Below are positions 12,892 to 24,756 of a stretch of DNA of 41,095 nt, piece after piece. The stretch is from Saccoglossus kowalevskii. Taxonomy: Eukaryota; Hemichordata; Enteropneusta; Harrimaniidae. Under the pieces are notes generated by a model. It saw only the letters and a list, made by a program, of their open reading frames with translations, had not been told where the DNA came from and did not search any database. Position numbers and translations under genes: made by a program. How positions within the stretch are numbered: the stretch's first letter is position 1; each line of letters begins with the position of its first letter. The DNA is taken from contig NW_003146891.1 in NCBI RefSeq assembly GCF_000003605.2, forward strand, positions 1 through 41,095, given 5' to 3'.

Positions 12892-14216
12892 AGTTTGTTA
12901 CCCTACCCATCAAGTCTGTGGCCATAGTTTGTGAGCCGACCCATTAAGTCTGTGGCCATAGTTTGTGAGCCGACCCATCAAGTCTGTGGCTATAGTTTGT
13001 GAGCCAACCCATCAAGTCTGTGGCTATAGTTTGCGATCCAACCCATCAAGTCTGTGGCTACAGTTTGTGAGCCAACCCATCAAGTCTGTGGCCATAGTTT
13101 GTGAGCCGACCCATCAAGTCTGTGGCTATAGTTTGTGAGCCAACCATCAAGTCTGTGGCTATAGTTTGTGAGCCAACCCATCAAGTCTGTGGCTATAGTT
13201 TGTGAGCCGACCCATCAAGTCTGTGGCCATAGTTTGTGAGCCGACCCATCAAGTCTGTGCCTGCAGTTTGTGAGCCGACCCATCAAGTCTGTGGCTATAG
13301 TTTGTGAGCCGACCCATCAAGTCTGTGGCCATAGTTTGTGAGCCGACCCATCAAGTCTGTGGCCATAGTTTGTGAGCCGACCCATCAAGTCTGTGGCTAT
13401 AGTTTGTGAGCCGACCCATCAAGTCTGTGGCTATAGTTTGTGAGCCGACCCATCAAGTCTGTGGCTATAGTTTGTGAGCCGACCCATCAAGTCTGTGGCT
13501 ATAGTTTGTGAGCCGATCCATCAAGTCTGTGGCTATAGTTTGTGAGCCAACCCATCAAGTCTGTGGCCATAGTTTGTGAGCCAACCCATCAAGTCTGTGG
13601 CTATAGTTTGTGAGCCGACCCATCAAGTCTGTGGCCATAGTTTGTGAGCCGACCCATCAAGTCTGTGGCCATAGTTTGTGAGCCGACCCATCAAGTCTGT
13701 GGCTATAGTTTGTGAGCCGACCCATCAAGTCTGTGGCTATAGTTTGTGAGCCGACCCATCAAGTCTGTGGCTATAGTTTGTGAGCCGATCCATCAAGTCT
13801 GTGGCTATAGTTTGTGAGCCAACCCATCAAGTCTGTGGCCATAGTTTGTGAGCCAACCCATCAAGTCTGTGGCTATAGTTTGTGAGCCAACCCATCAAGT
13901 CTGTGGCTATAGTTTGTGAGCCAACCCATCAAGTCTGTGGCTATAGTTTGCGAGCCAACCCATCAAGTCTGTGGCTAGAGTTTGTGAGCCAACCCATCAA
14001 GTCTGTGGCTATAGTTTGTGAGCCGACCCATCAAGTCTGTGGCTATAGTTTGTGAGCCGACCCATCAAGTCTGTGGCCATAGTTTGTGAGCCGACCCATC
14101 AAGTCTGTGGCCATAGTTTGTGAGCCGACCCATCAAGTCTGTGGCTATAGTTTGTGAGCCAACCCATCAAGTCTGTGGCTATAGTTTGTGAGCCGACCCA
14201 TCAAGTCTGTGGCCAT
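12892..14216 (+). repeat. Expanded alpha module (39 units)
   Basis: It starts with TTACCC at 12892 and a GCGATCC variant of the GCGAGCC unit at 13028, 136 bp in, with PstI at 13265. It then extends far beyond the standard 18 units with CCGACC and CCGATCC units and a second GCGAGCC unit at 13945 that ends GGCTAG. A single-base deletion (CCAACCATCAAG) lies at 13140-13149. The 13945 unit and its surroundings resemble 15475, which suggests one copied the other. Confidence 0.75.
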
Positions 14217-16834
14217 AGTTTGTTACCCTACCCATCAAGTCTGTGGCCATAGTTTGTGAGCCGACCCATTAAGTCTGTGGCCATAGTTTGTGAGCCGACC
14301 CATCAAGTCTGTGGCTATAGTTTGTGAGCCAACCCATCAAGTCTGTGGCTATAGTTTGTGAGCCAACCCATCAAGTCTGTGGCCATAGTTTGTGAGCCAA
14401 CCCATCAAGTCTGTGGCTATAGTTTGTGAGCCGACCCATCAAGTCTGTGGCCATAGTTTGTGAGCAGACCCATCAAGTCTGTGCCTGCAGTTTGTGAGCC
14501 GACCCATCAAGTCTGTGGCTATAGTTTGTGAGCCGACCCATCAAGTCTGTGGCTATAGTTTGTGAGCCGACCCATCAAGTCTGTGGCCATAGTTTGTGAG
14601 CCGACCCATCAAGTCTGTGGCCATAGTTTGTGAGCCGACCCATCAAGTCTGTGGCTATAGTTTGTGAGCCAACCCATCAAGTCTGTGGCCATAGTTTGTT
14701 ACCCTACCCATCAAGTCTGTGGCCATAGTTTGTGAGCCGACCCATTAAGTCTGTGGCCATAGTTTGTGAGCCGACCCATCAAGTCTGTGGCTATAGTTTG
14801 TGAGCCAACCCATCAAGTCTGTGGCCATAGTTTGTGAGCCAACCCATCAAGTCTGTGGCTATAGTTTGTGAGCCAACCCATCAAGTCTGTGGCTATAGTT
14901 TGTGAGCCAACCCATCAAGTCTGTGGCTATAGTTTGTGAGCCGACCCATCAAGTCTGTGGCTATAGTTTGTGAGCCGACCCATCAAGTCTGTGGCTATAG
15001 TTTGTGAGCCAACCCATCAAGTCTGTGGCCATAGTTTGTGAGCCAACCCATCAAGTCTGTGGCCATAGTTTGTGAGCCAACCCATCAAGTCTGTGGCTAT
15101 AGTTTGTGAGCCAACCCATCAAGTCTGTGGCTATAGTTTGTGAGCCAACCCATCAAGTCTGTGGCTATAGTTTGTGAGCCAACCCATCAAGTCTGTGGCT
15201 ATAGTTTGTGAGCCAACCCATCAAGTCTGTGGCTATAGTTTGTGAGCCAACCCATCAAGTCTGTGGCTATAGTTTGTGAGCCGACCCATCAAGTCTGTGG
15301 CTATAGTTTGTGAGCCGATCCATCAAGTCTGTGGCTATAGTTTGTGAGCCAACCCATCAAGTCTGTGGCCATAGTTTGTGAGCCAACCCATCAAGTCTGT
15401 GGCTATAGTTTGTGAGCCAACCCATCAAGTCTGTGGCTATAGTTTGTGAGCCAACCCATCAAGTCTGTGGCTATAGTTTGCGAGCCAACCCATCAAGTCT
15501 GTGGCTAGAGTTTGTGAGCCAACCCATCAAGTCTGTGGCTATAGTTTGTGAGCCGACCCATCAAGTCTGTGGCTATAGTTTGTGAGCCGACCCATCAAGT
15601 CTGTGGCCATAGTTTGTGAGCCGACCCATCAAGTCTGTGGCCATAGTTTGTGAGCCGACCCATCAAGTCTGTGGCCATAGTTTGTGAGCCGACCCATCAA
15701 GTCTGTGGCTATAGTTTGTGAGCCAACCCATCAAGTCTGTGGCTATAGTTTGTGAGCCGACCCATCAAGTCTGTGGCCATAGTTTGTTACCCTACCCATC
15801 AAGTCTGTGGCCATAGTTTGTGAGCCGACCCATTAAGTCTGTGGCCATAGTTTGTGAGCCGACCCATCAAGTCTGTGGCTATAGTTTGTGAGCCAACCCA
15901 TCAAGTCTGTGGCTATAGTTTGTGAGCCAACCCATCAAGTCTGTGGCCATAGTTTGTGAGCCAACCCATCAAGTCTGTGGCTATAGTTTGTGAGCCGACC
16001 CATCAAGTCTGTGGCCATAGTTTGTGAGCCGACCCATCAAGTCTGTGCCTGCAGTTTGTGAGCCGACCCATCAAGTCTGTGGCTATAGTTTGTGAGCCGA
16101 CCCATCAAGTCTGTGGCCATAGTTTGTGAGCCGACCCATCAAGTCTGTGGCCATAGTTTGTGAGCCGACCCATCAAGTCTGTGGCTATAGTTTGTGAGCC
16201 AACCCATCAAGTCTGTGGCTATAGTTTGTGAGCCGACCCATCAAGTCTGTGGCCATAGTTTGTTACCCTACCCATCAAGTCTGTGGCCATAGTTTGTGAG
16301 CCGACCCATTAAGTCTGTGGCCATAGTTTGTGAGCCGACCCATCAAGTCTGTGGCTATAGTTTGTGAGCCAACCCATCAAGTCTGTGGCCATAGTTTGTG
16401 AGCCAACCCATCAAGTCTGTGGCTATAGTTTGTGAGCCAACCCATCAAGTCTGTGGCTATAGTTTGTGAGCCAACCCATCAAGTCTGTGGCTATAGTTTG
16501 TGAGCCAACCCATCAAGTCTGTGGCTATAGTTTGTGAGCCAACCCATCAAGTCTGTGGCTATAGTTTGTGAGCCGACCCATCAAGTCTGTGGCTATAGTT
16601 TGTGAGCGGATCCATCAAGTCTGTGGCTATAGTTTGTGAGCCAACCCATCAAGTCTGTGGCCATAGTTTGTGAGCCAACCCATCAAGTCTGTGGCTATAG
16701 TTTGTGAGCCAACCCATCAAGTCTGTGGCTATAGTTTGTGAGCCAACCCATCAAGTCTGTGGCCATAGTTTGTGAGCCAACCCATCAAGTCTGTGGCTAT
16801 AGTTTGTGAGCCAACCCATCAAGTCTGTGGCCAT
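14217..16834 (+). repeat. Beta-gamma-beta-gamma module run
   Basis: TTACCC units at 14217, 14693, 15781 and 16257 delimit modules of 14, 32, 14 and 17 units. The 14-unit modules at 14217 and 15781 both carry PstI 204 bp before the next TTACCC (14489, 16053) and are beta type. The module at 16257 is gamma with BamHI at 16597, seven units before the next TTACCC. The 32-unit module at 14693 starts like gamma but has no BamHI unit and contains the 15475 GCGAGCC/GGCTAG unit. Alpha modules are missing between the pairs, so the alpha-beta-gamma order has been shortened here. Confidence 0.72.
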
Positions 16835-17990
16835 AGTTTGTTACCCTACCCATCAAGTCTGTGGCCATAGTTTGTGAGCCGACCCATTAAGTCTGTGGCC
16901 ATAGTTTGTGAGCCGACCCATCAAGTCTGTGGCTATAGTTTGTGAGCCAACCCATCAAGTCTGTGGCTATAGTTTGCGATCCAACCCATCAAGTCTGTGG
17001 CTATAGTTTGTGAGACGACCCATCAAGTCTGTGGCTATAGTTTGTGAGCTGACCCATCAAGTCTGTGGCTATAGTTTGTGAGCCAACCCATCAAGTCTGT
17101 GGCCATAGTTTGTTACCCTACCCATCAAGTCTGTGGCTATAGTTTGTGAGCCGACCCATCAAGTCTGTGGCTATAGTTTGTGAGCCGACCCATCAAGTCT
17201 GTGGCCATAGTTTGTGAGCAGACCCATCAAGTCTGTGGCCATAGTTTGTGAGCCAACCCATCAAGTCTGTGACCATAGTTTGTGAGCCAACCCATCAAGT
17301 CTGTGGCTATAGTTTGTGAGCCAACCCATCAAGTCTGTGGCTATAGTTTGTGAGCCGACCCATCAAGTCGGTGGCCATAGTTTGTGAGCTGACCCATCAA
17401 GTCTGTGGCCCATAGTTTGTTACCCTACCATCAAGTCTGTGGCCATAGTTTGTGAGCCGACCCATCAAGTCTGTGGCCATAGTTTGTGAGCCGACCCATC
17501 AAGTCTGTGGCTATAGTTTGTGAGCCAACCCATCAAGTCTGTGGCTATAGTTTGTGAGCCAACCCATCAAGTCTGTGGCTATAGTTTGTGAGCCAACCCA
17601 TCAAGTCTGTGGCTATAGTTTGTGAGCCAACCCATCAAGTCTGTGGCTATAGTTTGTGAGCCAACCCATCAAGTCTGTGGCTATAGTTTGTGAGCCGACC
17701 CATCAAGTCTGTGGCTATAGTTTGTGAGCGGATCCATCAAGTCTGTGGCTATAGTTTGTGAGCCAACCCATCAAGTCTGTGGCCATAGTTTGTGAGCCAA
17801 CCCATCAAGTCTGTGGCTATAGTTTGTGAGCCAACCCATCAAGTCTGTGGCTATAGTTTGTGAGCCAACCCATCAAGTCTGTGGCCATAGTTTGTGAGCC
17901 AACCCATCAAGTCTGTGGCTATAGTTTGTGAGCCGACCCATCAAGTCTGTGGCTATAGTTTGTGAGCCAACCCATCAAGTCTGTGGCCAT
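16835..17990 (+). repeat. Irregular short modules with paired indels
   Basis: TTACCC units at 16835, 17107, 17414 and 17991 are only 8, 9 and 17 units apart. The first starts as alpha (GCGATCC at 16971) and then jumps to the GAGAC, GCTGACC, CCAACC, TTACCC tail at 17005-17140 that is shared with 6192 and 33976. An extra C (GTGGCCCATAG) at 17407-17413 and a missing C (CTACCATC) at 17423-17430 flank the 17414 TTACCC unit and restore the register within about 20 bases. Confidence 0.75.
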
Positions 17991-18364
17991 AGTTTGTTAC
18001 CCTACCCATCAAGTCTGTGGCCATAGTTTGTGAGCCGACCCATTAAGTCTGTGGCAATAGTTTGTGAGCAGACCCATCAAGTCTGTGGCTATAGTTTGTG
18101 AGCCAACCCATCAAGTCTGTGGCTATAGTTTGCGAGCCAACCCATCAAGTCTGTGGCTACAGTTTGTGAGCCAACCCATCAAGTCTGTGGCCATAGTTTG
18201 TGAGCCGACCCATCAAGTCTGTGGCTATAGTTTGTGAGCCAACCCATCAAGTCTGTGGCTATAGTTTGTGAGCCAACCCATCAAGTCTGTGGCCATAGTT
18301 TGTGAGCCAACCCATCAAGTCTGTGGCTATAGTTTGTGAGCCGACCCATCAAGTCTGTGGCCAT
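17719..18364 (+). repeat. Duplicated gamma-alpha block, partner at 19351-19996
   Basis: Nineteen units, from a BamHI unit through TTACCC (17991), a GCAGACC unit (18059) and GCGAGCC (18127), match 19351-19996 unit for unit at an offset of exactly 1,632 bp (48 units). The only difference I see is A at 18056 (GTGGCAATAG) against C in the partner. The block is also close to 10750-11230 and, for its first part, to 18739-19146, so at least four relatives sit in this zone. Confidence 0.85.
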
Positions 18365-19010
18365 AGTTTGTGAGCCGACCCATCAAGTCTGTGCCTGCAG
18401 TTTGTGAGCCGACCCATCAAGTATGTGGCTATAGTTTGTGAGCCGACCCATCAAGTCTGTGGCCATAGTTTGTGAGCCGACCCATCAAGTCTGTGGCCAT
18501 AGTTTGTGAGCCGACCCATCAAGTCTGTGGCTATAGTTTGTGAGCCGACCCATCAAGTCTGTGGCTATAGTTTGTGAGCCGACCCATCAAGTCTGTGGCT
18601 ATAGTTTGTGAGCCGACCCATCAAGTCTGTGGCTATAGTTTGTGAGCCGACCCATCAAGTCTGTGGCCATAGTTTGTGAGCCGACCCATCAAGTCTGTGG
18701 CCATAGTTTGTGAGCCGACCCATCAAGTTTGTGGCTATAGTTTGTGAGCGGATCCATCAAGTCTGTGGCTATAGTTTGTGAGCCAACCCATCAAGTCTGT
18801 GGCCATAGTTTGTGAGCCAACCCATCAAGTCTGTGGCTATAGTTTGTGAGCCAACCCATCAAGTCTGTGGCTATAGTTTGTGAGCCAACCCATCAAGTCT
18901 GTGGCCATAGTTTGTGAGCCAACCCATCAAGTCTGTGGCTATAGTTTGTGAGCCGACCCATCAAGTCTGTGGCTATAGTTTGTGAGCCAACCCATCAAGT
19001 CTGTGGCCAT

Positions 19011-19622
19011 AGTTTGTTACCCTACCCATCAAGTCTGTGGCCATAGTTTGTGAGCCGACCCATTAAGTCTGTGGCCATAGTTTGTGAGCAGACCCATCAA
19101 GTCTGTGGCTATAGTTTGTGAGCCAACCCATCAAGTCTGTGGCTATAGTTTGTGAGCCAACCCATCAAGTCTGTGGCCATAGTTTGTTACCCTACCCATC
19201 AAGTCTGTGGCCATAGTTTGTGAGCCGACCCATTAAGTCTGTGGCCATAGTTTGTTACCCTACCCATCAAGTCTGTGGCCATAGTTTGTGAGCCAACCCA
19301 TCAAGTCTGTGGCTATAGTTTGTGAGCCGACCCATCAAGTTTGTGGCTATAGTTTGTGAGCGGATCCATCAAGTCTGTGGCTATAGTTTGTGAGCCAACC
19401 CATCAAGTCTGTGGCCATAGTTTGTGAGCCAACCCATCAAGTCTGTGGCTATAGTTTGTGAGCCAACCCATCAAGTCTGTGGCTATAGTTTGTGAGCCAA
19501 CCCATCAAGTCTGTGGCCATAGTTTGTGAGCCAACCCATCAAGTCTGTGGCTATAGTTTGTGAGCCGACCCATCAAGTCTGTGGCTATAGTTTGTGAGCC
19601 AACCCATCAAGTCTGTGGCCAT
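19011..19622 (+). repeat. Clustered TTACCC units, two-unit and five-unit spacing
   Basis: TTACCC units start at 19011, 19181, 19249 and 19623. The 170-bp and 68-bp gaps are much shorter than usual. The segment from 19181 reads TTACCC, T20 unit, TTACCC, then jumps to CCAACC units and the AAGTTTGTGG and BamHI pair at 19317-19384. The simplest reading is duplication and deletion junctions where a gamma head has been rejoined to an alpha head. A second two-unit spacing is at 30474 and 30542. Confidence 0.78.
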
Positions 19623-19996
19623 AGTTTGTTACCCTACCCATCAAGTCTGTGGCCATAGTTTGTGAGCCGACCCATTAAGTCTGTGGCCATAGTTTGTGAG
19701 CAGACCCATCAAGTCTGTGGCTATAGTTTGTGAGCCAACCCATCAAGTCTGTGGCTATAGTTTGCGAGCCAACCCATCAAGTCTGTGGCTACAGTTTGTG
19801 AGCCAACCCATCAAGTCTGTGGCCATAGTTTGTGAGCCGACCCATCAAGTCTGTGGCTATAGTTTGTGAGCCAACCCATCAAGTCTGTGGCTATAGTTTG
19901 TGAGCCAACCCATCAAGTCTGTGGCCATAGTTTGTGAGCCAACCCATCAAGTCTGTGGCTATAGTTTGTGAGCCGACCCATCAAGTCTGTGGCCAT
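19351..19996 (+). repeat. Duplicated gamma-alpha block, partner of 17719-18364
   Basis: This is the downstream copy of the 19-unit block, spanning the BamHI unit, TTACCC at 19623, GCAGACC at 19691 and GCGAGCC at 19759. After 19996 the copies part: the upstream copy continues into a PstI unit, this one into CCAACC and CCGACC units leading to TTACCC at 20235. Confidence 0.85.
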
Positions 19997-21492
19997 AGTT
20001 TGTGAGCCAACCCATCAAGTCTGTGGCTATAGTTTGTGAGCCGACCCATCAAGTCTGTGGCTATAGTTTGTGAGCCGACCCATCAAGTCTGTGGCCATAG
20101 TTTGTGAGCCGACCCATCAAGTCTGTGGCCATAGTTTGTGAGCCGACCCATCAAGTCTGTGGCTATAGTTTGTGAGCCAACCCATCAAGTCTGTGGCTAT
20201 AGTTTGTGAGCCGACCCATCAAGTCTGTGGCCATAGTTTGTTACCCTACCCATCAAGTCTGTGGCCATAGTTTGTGAGCCGACCCATTAAGTCTGTGGCC
20301 ATAGTTTGTGAGCCGACCCATCAAGTCTGTGGCTATAGTTTGTGAGCCAACCCATCAAGTCTGTGGCTATAGTTTGTGAGCCAACCCATCAAGTCTGTGG
20401 CCATAGTTTGTGAGCCAACCCATCAAGTCTGTGGCTATAGTTTGTGAGCCGACCCATCAAGTCTGTGGCCATAGTTTGTGAGCCGACCCATCAAGTCTGT
20501 GCCTGCAGTTTGTGAGCCGACCCATCAAGTCTGTGGCTATAGTTTGTGAGCCGACCCATCAAGTCTGTGGCCATAGTTTGTGAGCCGACCCATCAAGTCT
20601 GTGGCCATAGTTTGTGAGCCGACCCATCAAGTCTGTGGCTATAGTTTGTGAGCCAACCCATCAAGTCTGTGGCCATAGTTTGTTACCCTACCCATCAAGT
20701 CTGTGGCCATAGTTTGTGAGCCGACCCATTAAGTCTGTGGCCATAGTTTGTGAGCCGACCCATCAAGTCTGTGGCTATAGTTTGTGAGCCAACCCATCAA
20801 GTCTGTGGCCATAGTTTGTGAGCCAACCCATCAAGTCTGTGGCTATAGTTTGTGAGCCAACCCATCAAGTCTGTGGCTATAGTTTGTGAGCCAACCCATC
20901 AAGTCTGTGGCTATAGTTTGTGAGCCAACCCATCAAGTCTGTGGCTATAGTTTGTGAGCCAACCCATCAAGTCTGTGGCTATAGTTTGTGAGCCAACCCA
21001 TCAAGTCTGTGGCTATAGTTTGTGAGCCGACCCATCAAGTCTGTGGCTATAGTTTGTGAGCGGATCCATCAAGTCTGTGGCTATAGTTTGTGAGCCAACC
21101 CATCAAGTCTGTGGCCATAGTTTGTGAGCCAACCCATCAAGTCTGTGGCTATAGTTTGCGAGCCAACCCATCAAGTCTGTGGCTACAGTTTGTGAGCCAA
21201 CCCATCAAGTCTGTGGCTATAGTTTGTGAGCCGACCCATCAAGTCTGTGGCTATAGTTTGTGAGCCGATCCATCAAGTCTGTGGCTATAGTTTGTGAGCC
21301 AACCCATCAAGTCTGTGGCCATAGTTTGTGAGCCAACCCATCAAGTCTGTGGCTATAGTTTGTGAGCCAACCCATCAAGTCTGTGGCTATAGTTTGTGAG
21401 CCAACCCATCAAGTCTGTGGCCATAGTTTGTGAGCCAACCCATCAAGTCTGTGGCTATAGTTTGTGAGCCGACCCATCAAGTCTGTGGCCAT
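19623..21492 (+). repeat. Compound higher-order repeat alpha-beta-gamma, copy 3 (55 units)
   Basis: Modules of 18, 13 and 24 units start at 19623, 20235 and 20677, giving 1,870 bp, the same total as 11022-12891 although the division differs. Alpha has GCGAGCC at 19759 but no PstI unit. Beta has PstI at 20507, 170 bp before TTACCC. Gamma has BamHI at 21051 and, unusually, a GCGAGCC unit at 21153 inserted before the next TTACCC, which accounts for the longer 13-unit spacing. Confidence 0.78.
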
Positions 21493-21852
21493 AGTTTGTT
21501 ACCCTACCCATCAAGTCTGTGGCCATAGTTTGTGAGCCGACCCATTAAGTCTGTGGCCATAGTTTGTGAGCCGACCCATCAAGTCTGTGGCTATAGTTTG
21601 TGAGCCAACCCATCAAGTCTGTGGCTATAGTTTGCGAGCCAACCCATCAAGTCTGTGGCTACAGTTTGTGAGCCAACCCATCAAGTCTGTGGCCATAGTT
21701 TGTGAGCCGACCCATCAAGTCTGTGGCTATAGTTTGTGAGCCAACCCATCAAGTCTGTGGCTATAGTTTGTGAGCCAACCCATCAAGTCTGTGGCCATAG
21801 TTTGTGAGCCAACCCATCAAGTCTGTGGCTATAGTTTGTGAGCCGACCCATC

Positions 21853-22311
21853 AAGTCTGTGGCCATAGTTTGTGAGCCGACCCATCAAGTCTGTGCCTGC
21901 AGTTTGTGAGCCGACCCATCAAGTCTGTGGCTATAGTTTGTGAGCCGACCCATCAAGTCTGTGGCCATAGTTTGTTACCCTACCCATCAAGTCTGTGGCC
22001 ATAGTTTGTGAGCCGACCCATTAAGTCTGTGGCCATAGTTTGTGAGCCGACCCATCAAGTCTGTGCCTGCAGTTTGTGAGCCGACCCATCAAGTCTGTGG
22101 CTATAGTTTGTGAGCCGACCCATCAAGTCTGTGGCCATAGTTTGTTACCCTACCCATCAAGTCTGTGGCCATAGTTTGTGAGCCGACCCATTAAGTCTGT
22201 GGCCATAGTTTGTGAGCCGACCCATCAAGTCTGTGCCTGCAGTTTGTGAGCCGACCCATCAAGTCTGTGGCTATAGTTTGTGAGCCGACCCATCAAGTCT
22301 GTGGCTATAGT
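21853..22311 (+). repeat. Perfect 170-bp (five-unit) local higher-order repeat
   Basis: Bases 21901-22070 and 22071-22240 are identical, and the identity extends a little on both sides, giving about 2.7 periods. Each period holds a CCGACC unit, a CCGACC unit ending GGCCAT, a TTACCC unit (21969, 22139), a T20 unit and a PstI-ended unit. The left limit is the C20/T20 difference in units 21833 and 22003; the right limit is the first GGCTAT against GGCCAT difference near 22309. No substitutions separate the copies, so this is probably the youngest amplification in the window. Confidence 0.92.
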
Positions 22312-22478
22312 TTGTGAGCCGACCCATCAATTCTGTGGCCATAGTTTGTGAGCCGACCCATCAAGTCTGTGGCCATAGTTTGTGAGCCGACCCATCAAGT
22401 CTGTGGCTATAGTTTGTGAGCCAACCCATCAAGTCTGTGGCTATAGTTTGTGAGCCGACCCATCAAGTCTGTGGCCAT

Positions 22479-24076
22479 AGTTTGTTACCCTACCCATCAA
22501 GTCTGTGGCCATAGTTTGTGAGCCGACCCATCAAGTCTGTGGCTATAGTTTGTGAGCCAACCCATCAAGTCTGTGGCTATAGTTTGTGAGCCAACCCATC
22601 AAGTCTGTGGCTATAGTTTGTGAGCCAACCCATCAAGTCTGTGGCTATAGTTTGTGAGCCGACCCATCAAGTCTGTGGCTATAGTTTGTGAGCGGATCCA
22701 TCAAGTCTGTGGCTATAGTTTGTGAGCCAACCCATCAAGTCTGTGGCCATAGTTTGTGAGCCAACCCATCAAGTCTGTGGCTATAGTTTGTGAGCCAACC
22801 CATCAAGTCTGTGGCTATAGTTTGTGAGCCAACCCATCAAGTCTGTGGCCATAGTTTGTGAGCCAACCCATCAAGTCTGTGGCTATAGTTTGTGAGCTGA
22901 CCCATCAAGTCTGTGGCTATAGTTTGTGAGCCAACCCATCAAGTCTGTGGCCATAGTTTGTTACCCTACCCATCAAGTCTGTGGCCATAGTTTGTGAGCC
23001 GACCCATTAAGTCTGTGGCCATAGTTTGTGAGCCGACCCATCAAGTCTGTGGCTATAGTTTGTGAGCCAACCCATCAAGTCTGTGGCTATAGTTTGCGAG
23101 CCAACCCATCAAGTCTGTGGCTACAGTTTGTGAGCCAACCCATCAAGTCTGTGGCCATAGTTTGTGAGCCGACCCATCAAGTCTGTGGCTATAGTTTGTG
23201 AGCCAACCCATCAAGTCTGTGGCTATAGTTTGTGAGCCAACCCATCAAGTCTGTGGCCATAGTTTGTGAGCCAACCCATCAAGTCTGTGGCTATAGTTTG
23301 TGAGCCGACCCATCAAGTCTGTGGCCATAGTTTGTGAGCCGACCCATCAAGTCTGTGCCTGCAGTTTGTGAGCCGACCCATCAAGTCTGTGGCTATAGTT
23401 TGTGAGCCGACCCATCAAGTCTGTGGCCATAGTTTGTGAGCCGACCCATCAAGTCTGTGGCCATAGTTTGTGAGCCGACCCATCAAGTCTGTGGCTATAG
23501 TTTGTGAGCCGACCCATCAAGTCTGTGGCTATAGTTTGTGAGCCGACCCATCAAGTCTGTGGCCATAGTTTGTGAGTCGACCCATCAAGTCTGTGGCTAT
23601 AGTTTGTGAGCCGACCCATTAAGTCTGTGGCTATAGTTTGTGAGCTGACCCATCAAGTCTGTGCCTGCAGTTTGTGAGCCGACCCATCAAGTCTGTGGCT
23701 ATAGTTTGTGAGCCGACCCATCAAGTCTGTGGCCATAGTTTGTGAGCCGACCCATCAAGTCTGTGGCCATAGTTTGTGAGCCGACCCATCAAGTTTGTGG
23801 CTATAGTTTGTGAGCGGATCCATCAAGTCTGTGGCTATAGTTTGTGAGCCAACCCATCAAGTCTGTGGCCATAGTTTGTGAGCCAACCCATCAAGTCTGT
23901 GGCTATAGTTTGTGAGCCAACCCATCAAGTCTGTGGCTATAGTTTGTGAGCCAACCCATCAAGTCTGTGGCCATAGTTTGTGAGCCAACCCATCAAGTCT
24001 GTGGCTATAGTTTGTGAGCCGACCCATCAAGTCTGTGGCTATAGTTTGTGAGCCAACCCATCAAGTCTGTGGCCAT
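22479..24076 (+). repeat. Gamma module followed by long alpha-gamma fusion
   Basis: The gamma module at 22479-22954 is 14 units with BamHI at 22683, eight units before TTACCC. The next interval, 22955-24076, is 33 units. It starts as alpha (GCGAGCC at 23091, PstI at 23363), continues with a SalI unit (GAGTCGACCC at about 23567), a T20 unit, a GCTGACC unit ending in PstI (23669), and then a gamma tail with AAGTTTGTGG and BamHI at 23805. The internal TTACCC that would separate them is missing, which suggests a deletion or conversion join. Confidence 0.75.
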
Positions 24077-24110
24077 AGTTTGTTACCCTACCCATCAAGT
24101 CTGTGGCCAT

Positions 24111-24756
24111 AGTTTGTGAGCCGACCCATTAAGTCTGTGGCCATAGTTTGTGAGCCGACCCATCAAGTCTGTGGCTATAGTTTGTGAGCCAACCCATCAA
24201 GTCTGTGGCTATAGTTTGCGAGCCAACCCATCAAGTCTGTGGCTACAGTTTGTGAGCCAACCCATCAAGTCTGTGGCCATAGTTTGTGAGCCGACCCATC
24301 AAGTCTGTGGCTATAGTTTGTGAGCCAACCCATCAAGTCTGTGGCTAGAGTTTGTGAGCCAACCCATCAAGTCTGTGGCTATAGTTTGTGAGCCGACCCA
24401 TCAAGTCTGTGGCCATAGTTTGTGAGCCGACCCATGAAGTCTGTGCCTGCAGTTTGTGAGCCGACCCATCAAGTCTGTGGCTATAGTTTGTGAGCCGACC
24501 CATCAAGTCTGTGGCCATAGTTTGTGAGCCGACCCATCAAGTCTGTGGCCATAGTTTGTGAGCCGACCCATTAAGTCTGTGGCCATAGTTTGTGAGCCGA
24601 CCCATCAAGTCTGTGGCTATAGTTTGTGAGCCGACCCATCAAGTCTGTGGCCATAGTTTGTGAGTCGACCCATCAAGTCTGTGGCTATAGTTTGTGAGCC
24701 GACCCATTAAGTCTGTGGCTATAGTTTGTGAGCTGACCCATCAAGTCTGTGGCTAT
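24111..24756 (+). repeat. Alpha-type block with SalI unit, partner of 1-646
   Basis: Nineteen units match the window start at an offset of 24,110 bp, with one base difference. It includes GGCTAG (24315), the G20 plus PstI unit (24417) and the SalI unit (24655). Shorter relatives lie at 28298-28773 and 40028-40435, each with GGCTAG exactly 102 bp after the GGCTAC junction and with the G20 plus PstI unit. Confidence 0.87.

Noticed and set aside
16835..17990. Insertion of foreign DNA between close TTACCC units
   Set aside because: All sequence between them is standard 34-bp units; the short spacing is explained by unit deletion or duplication.
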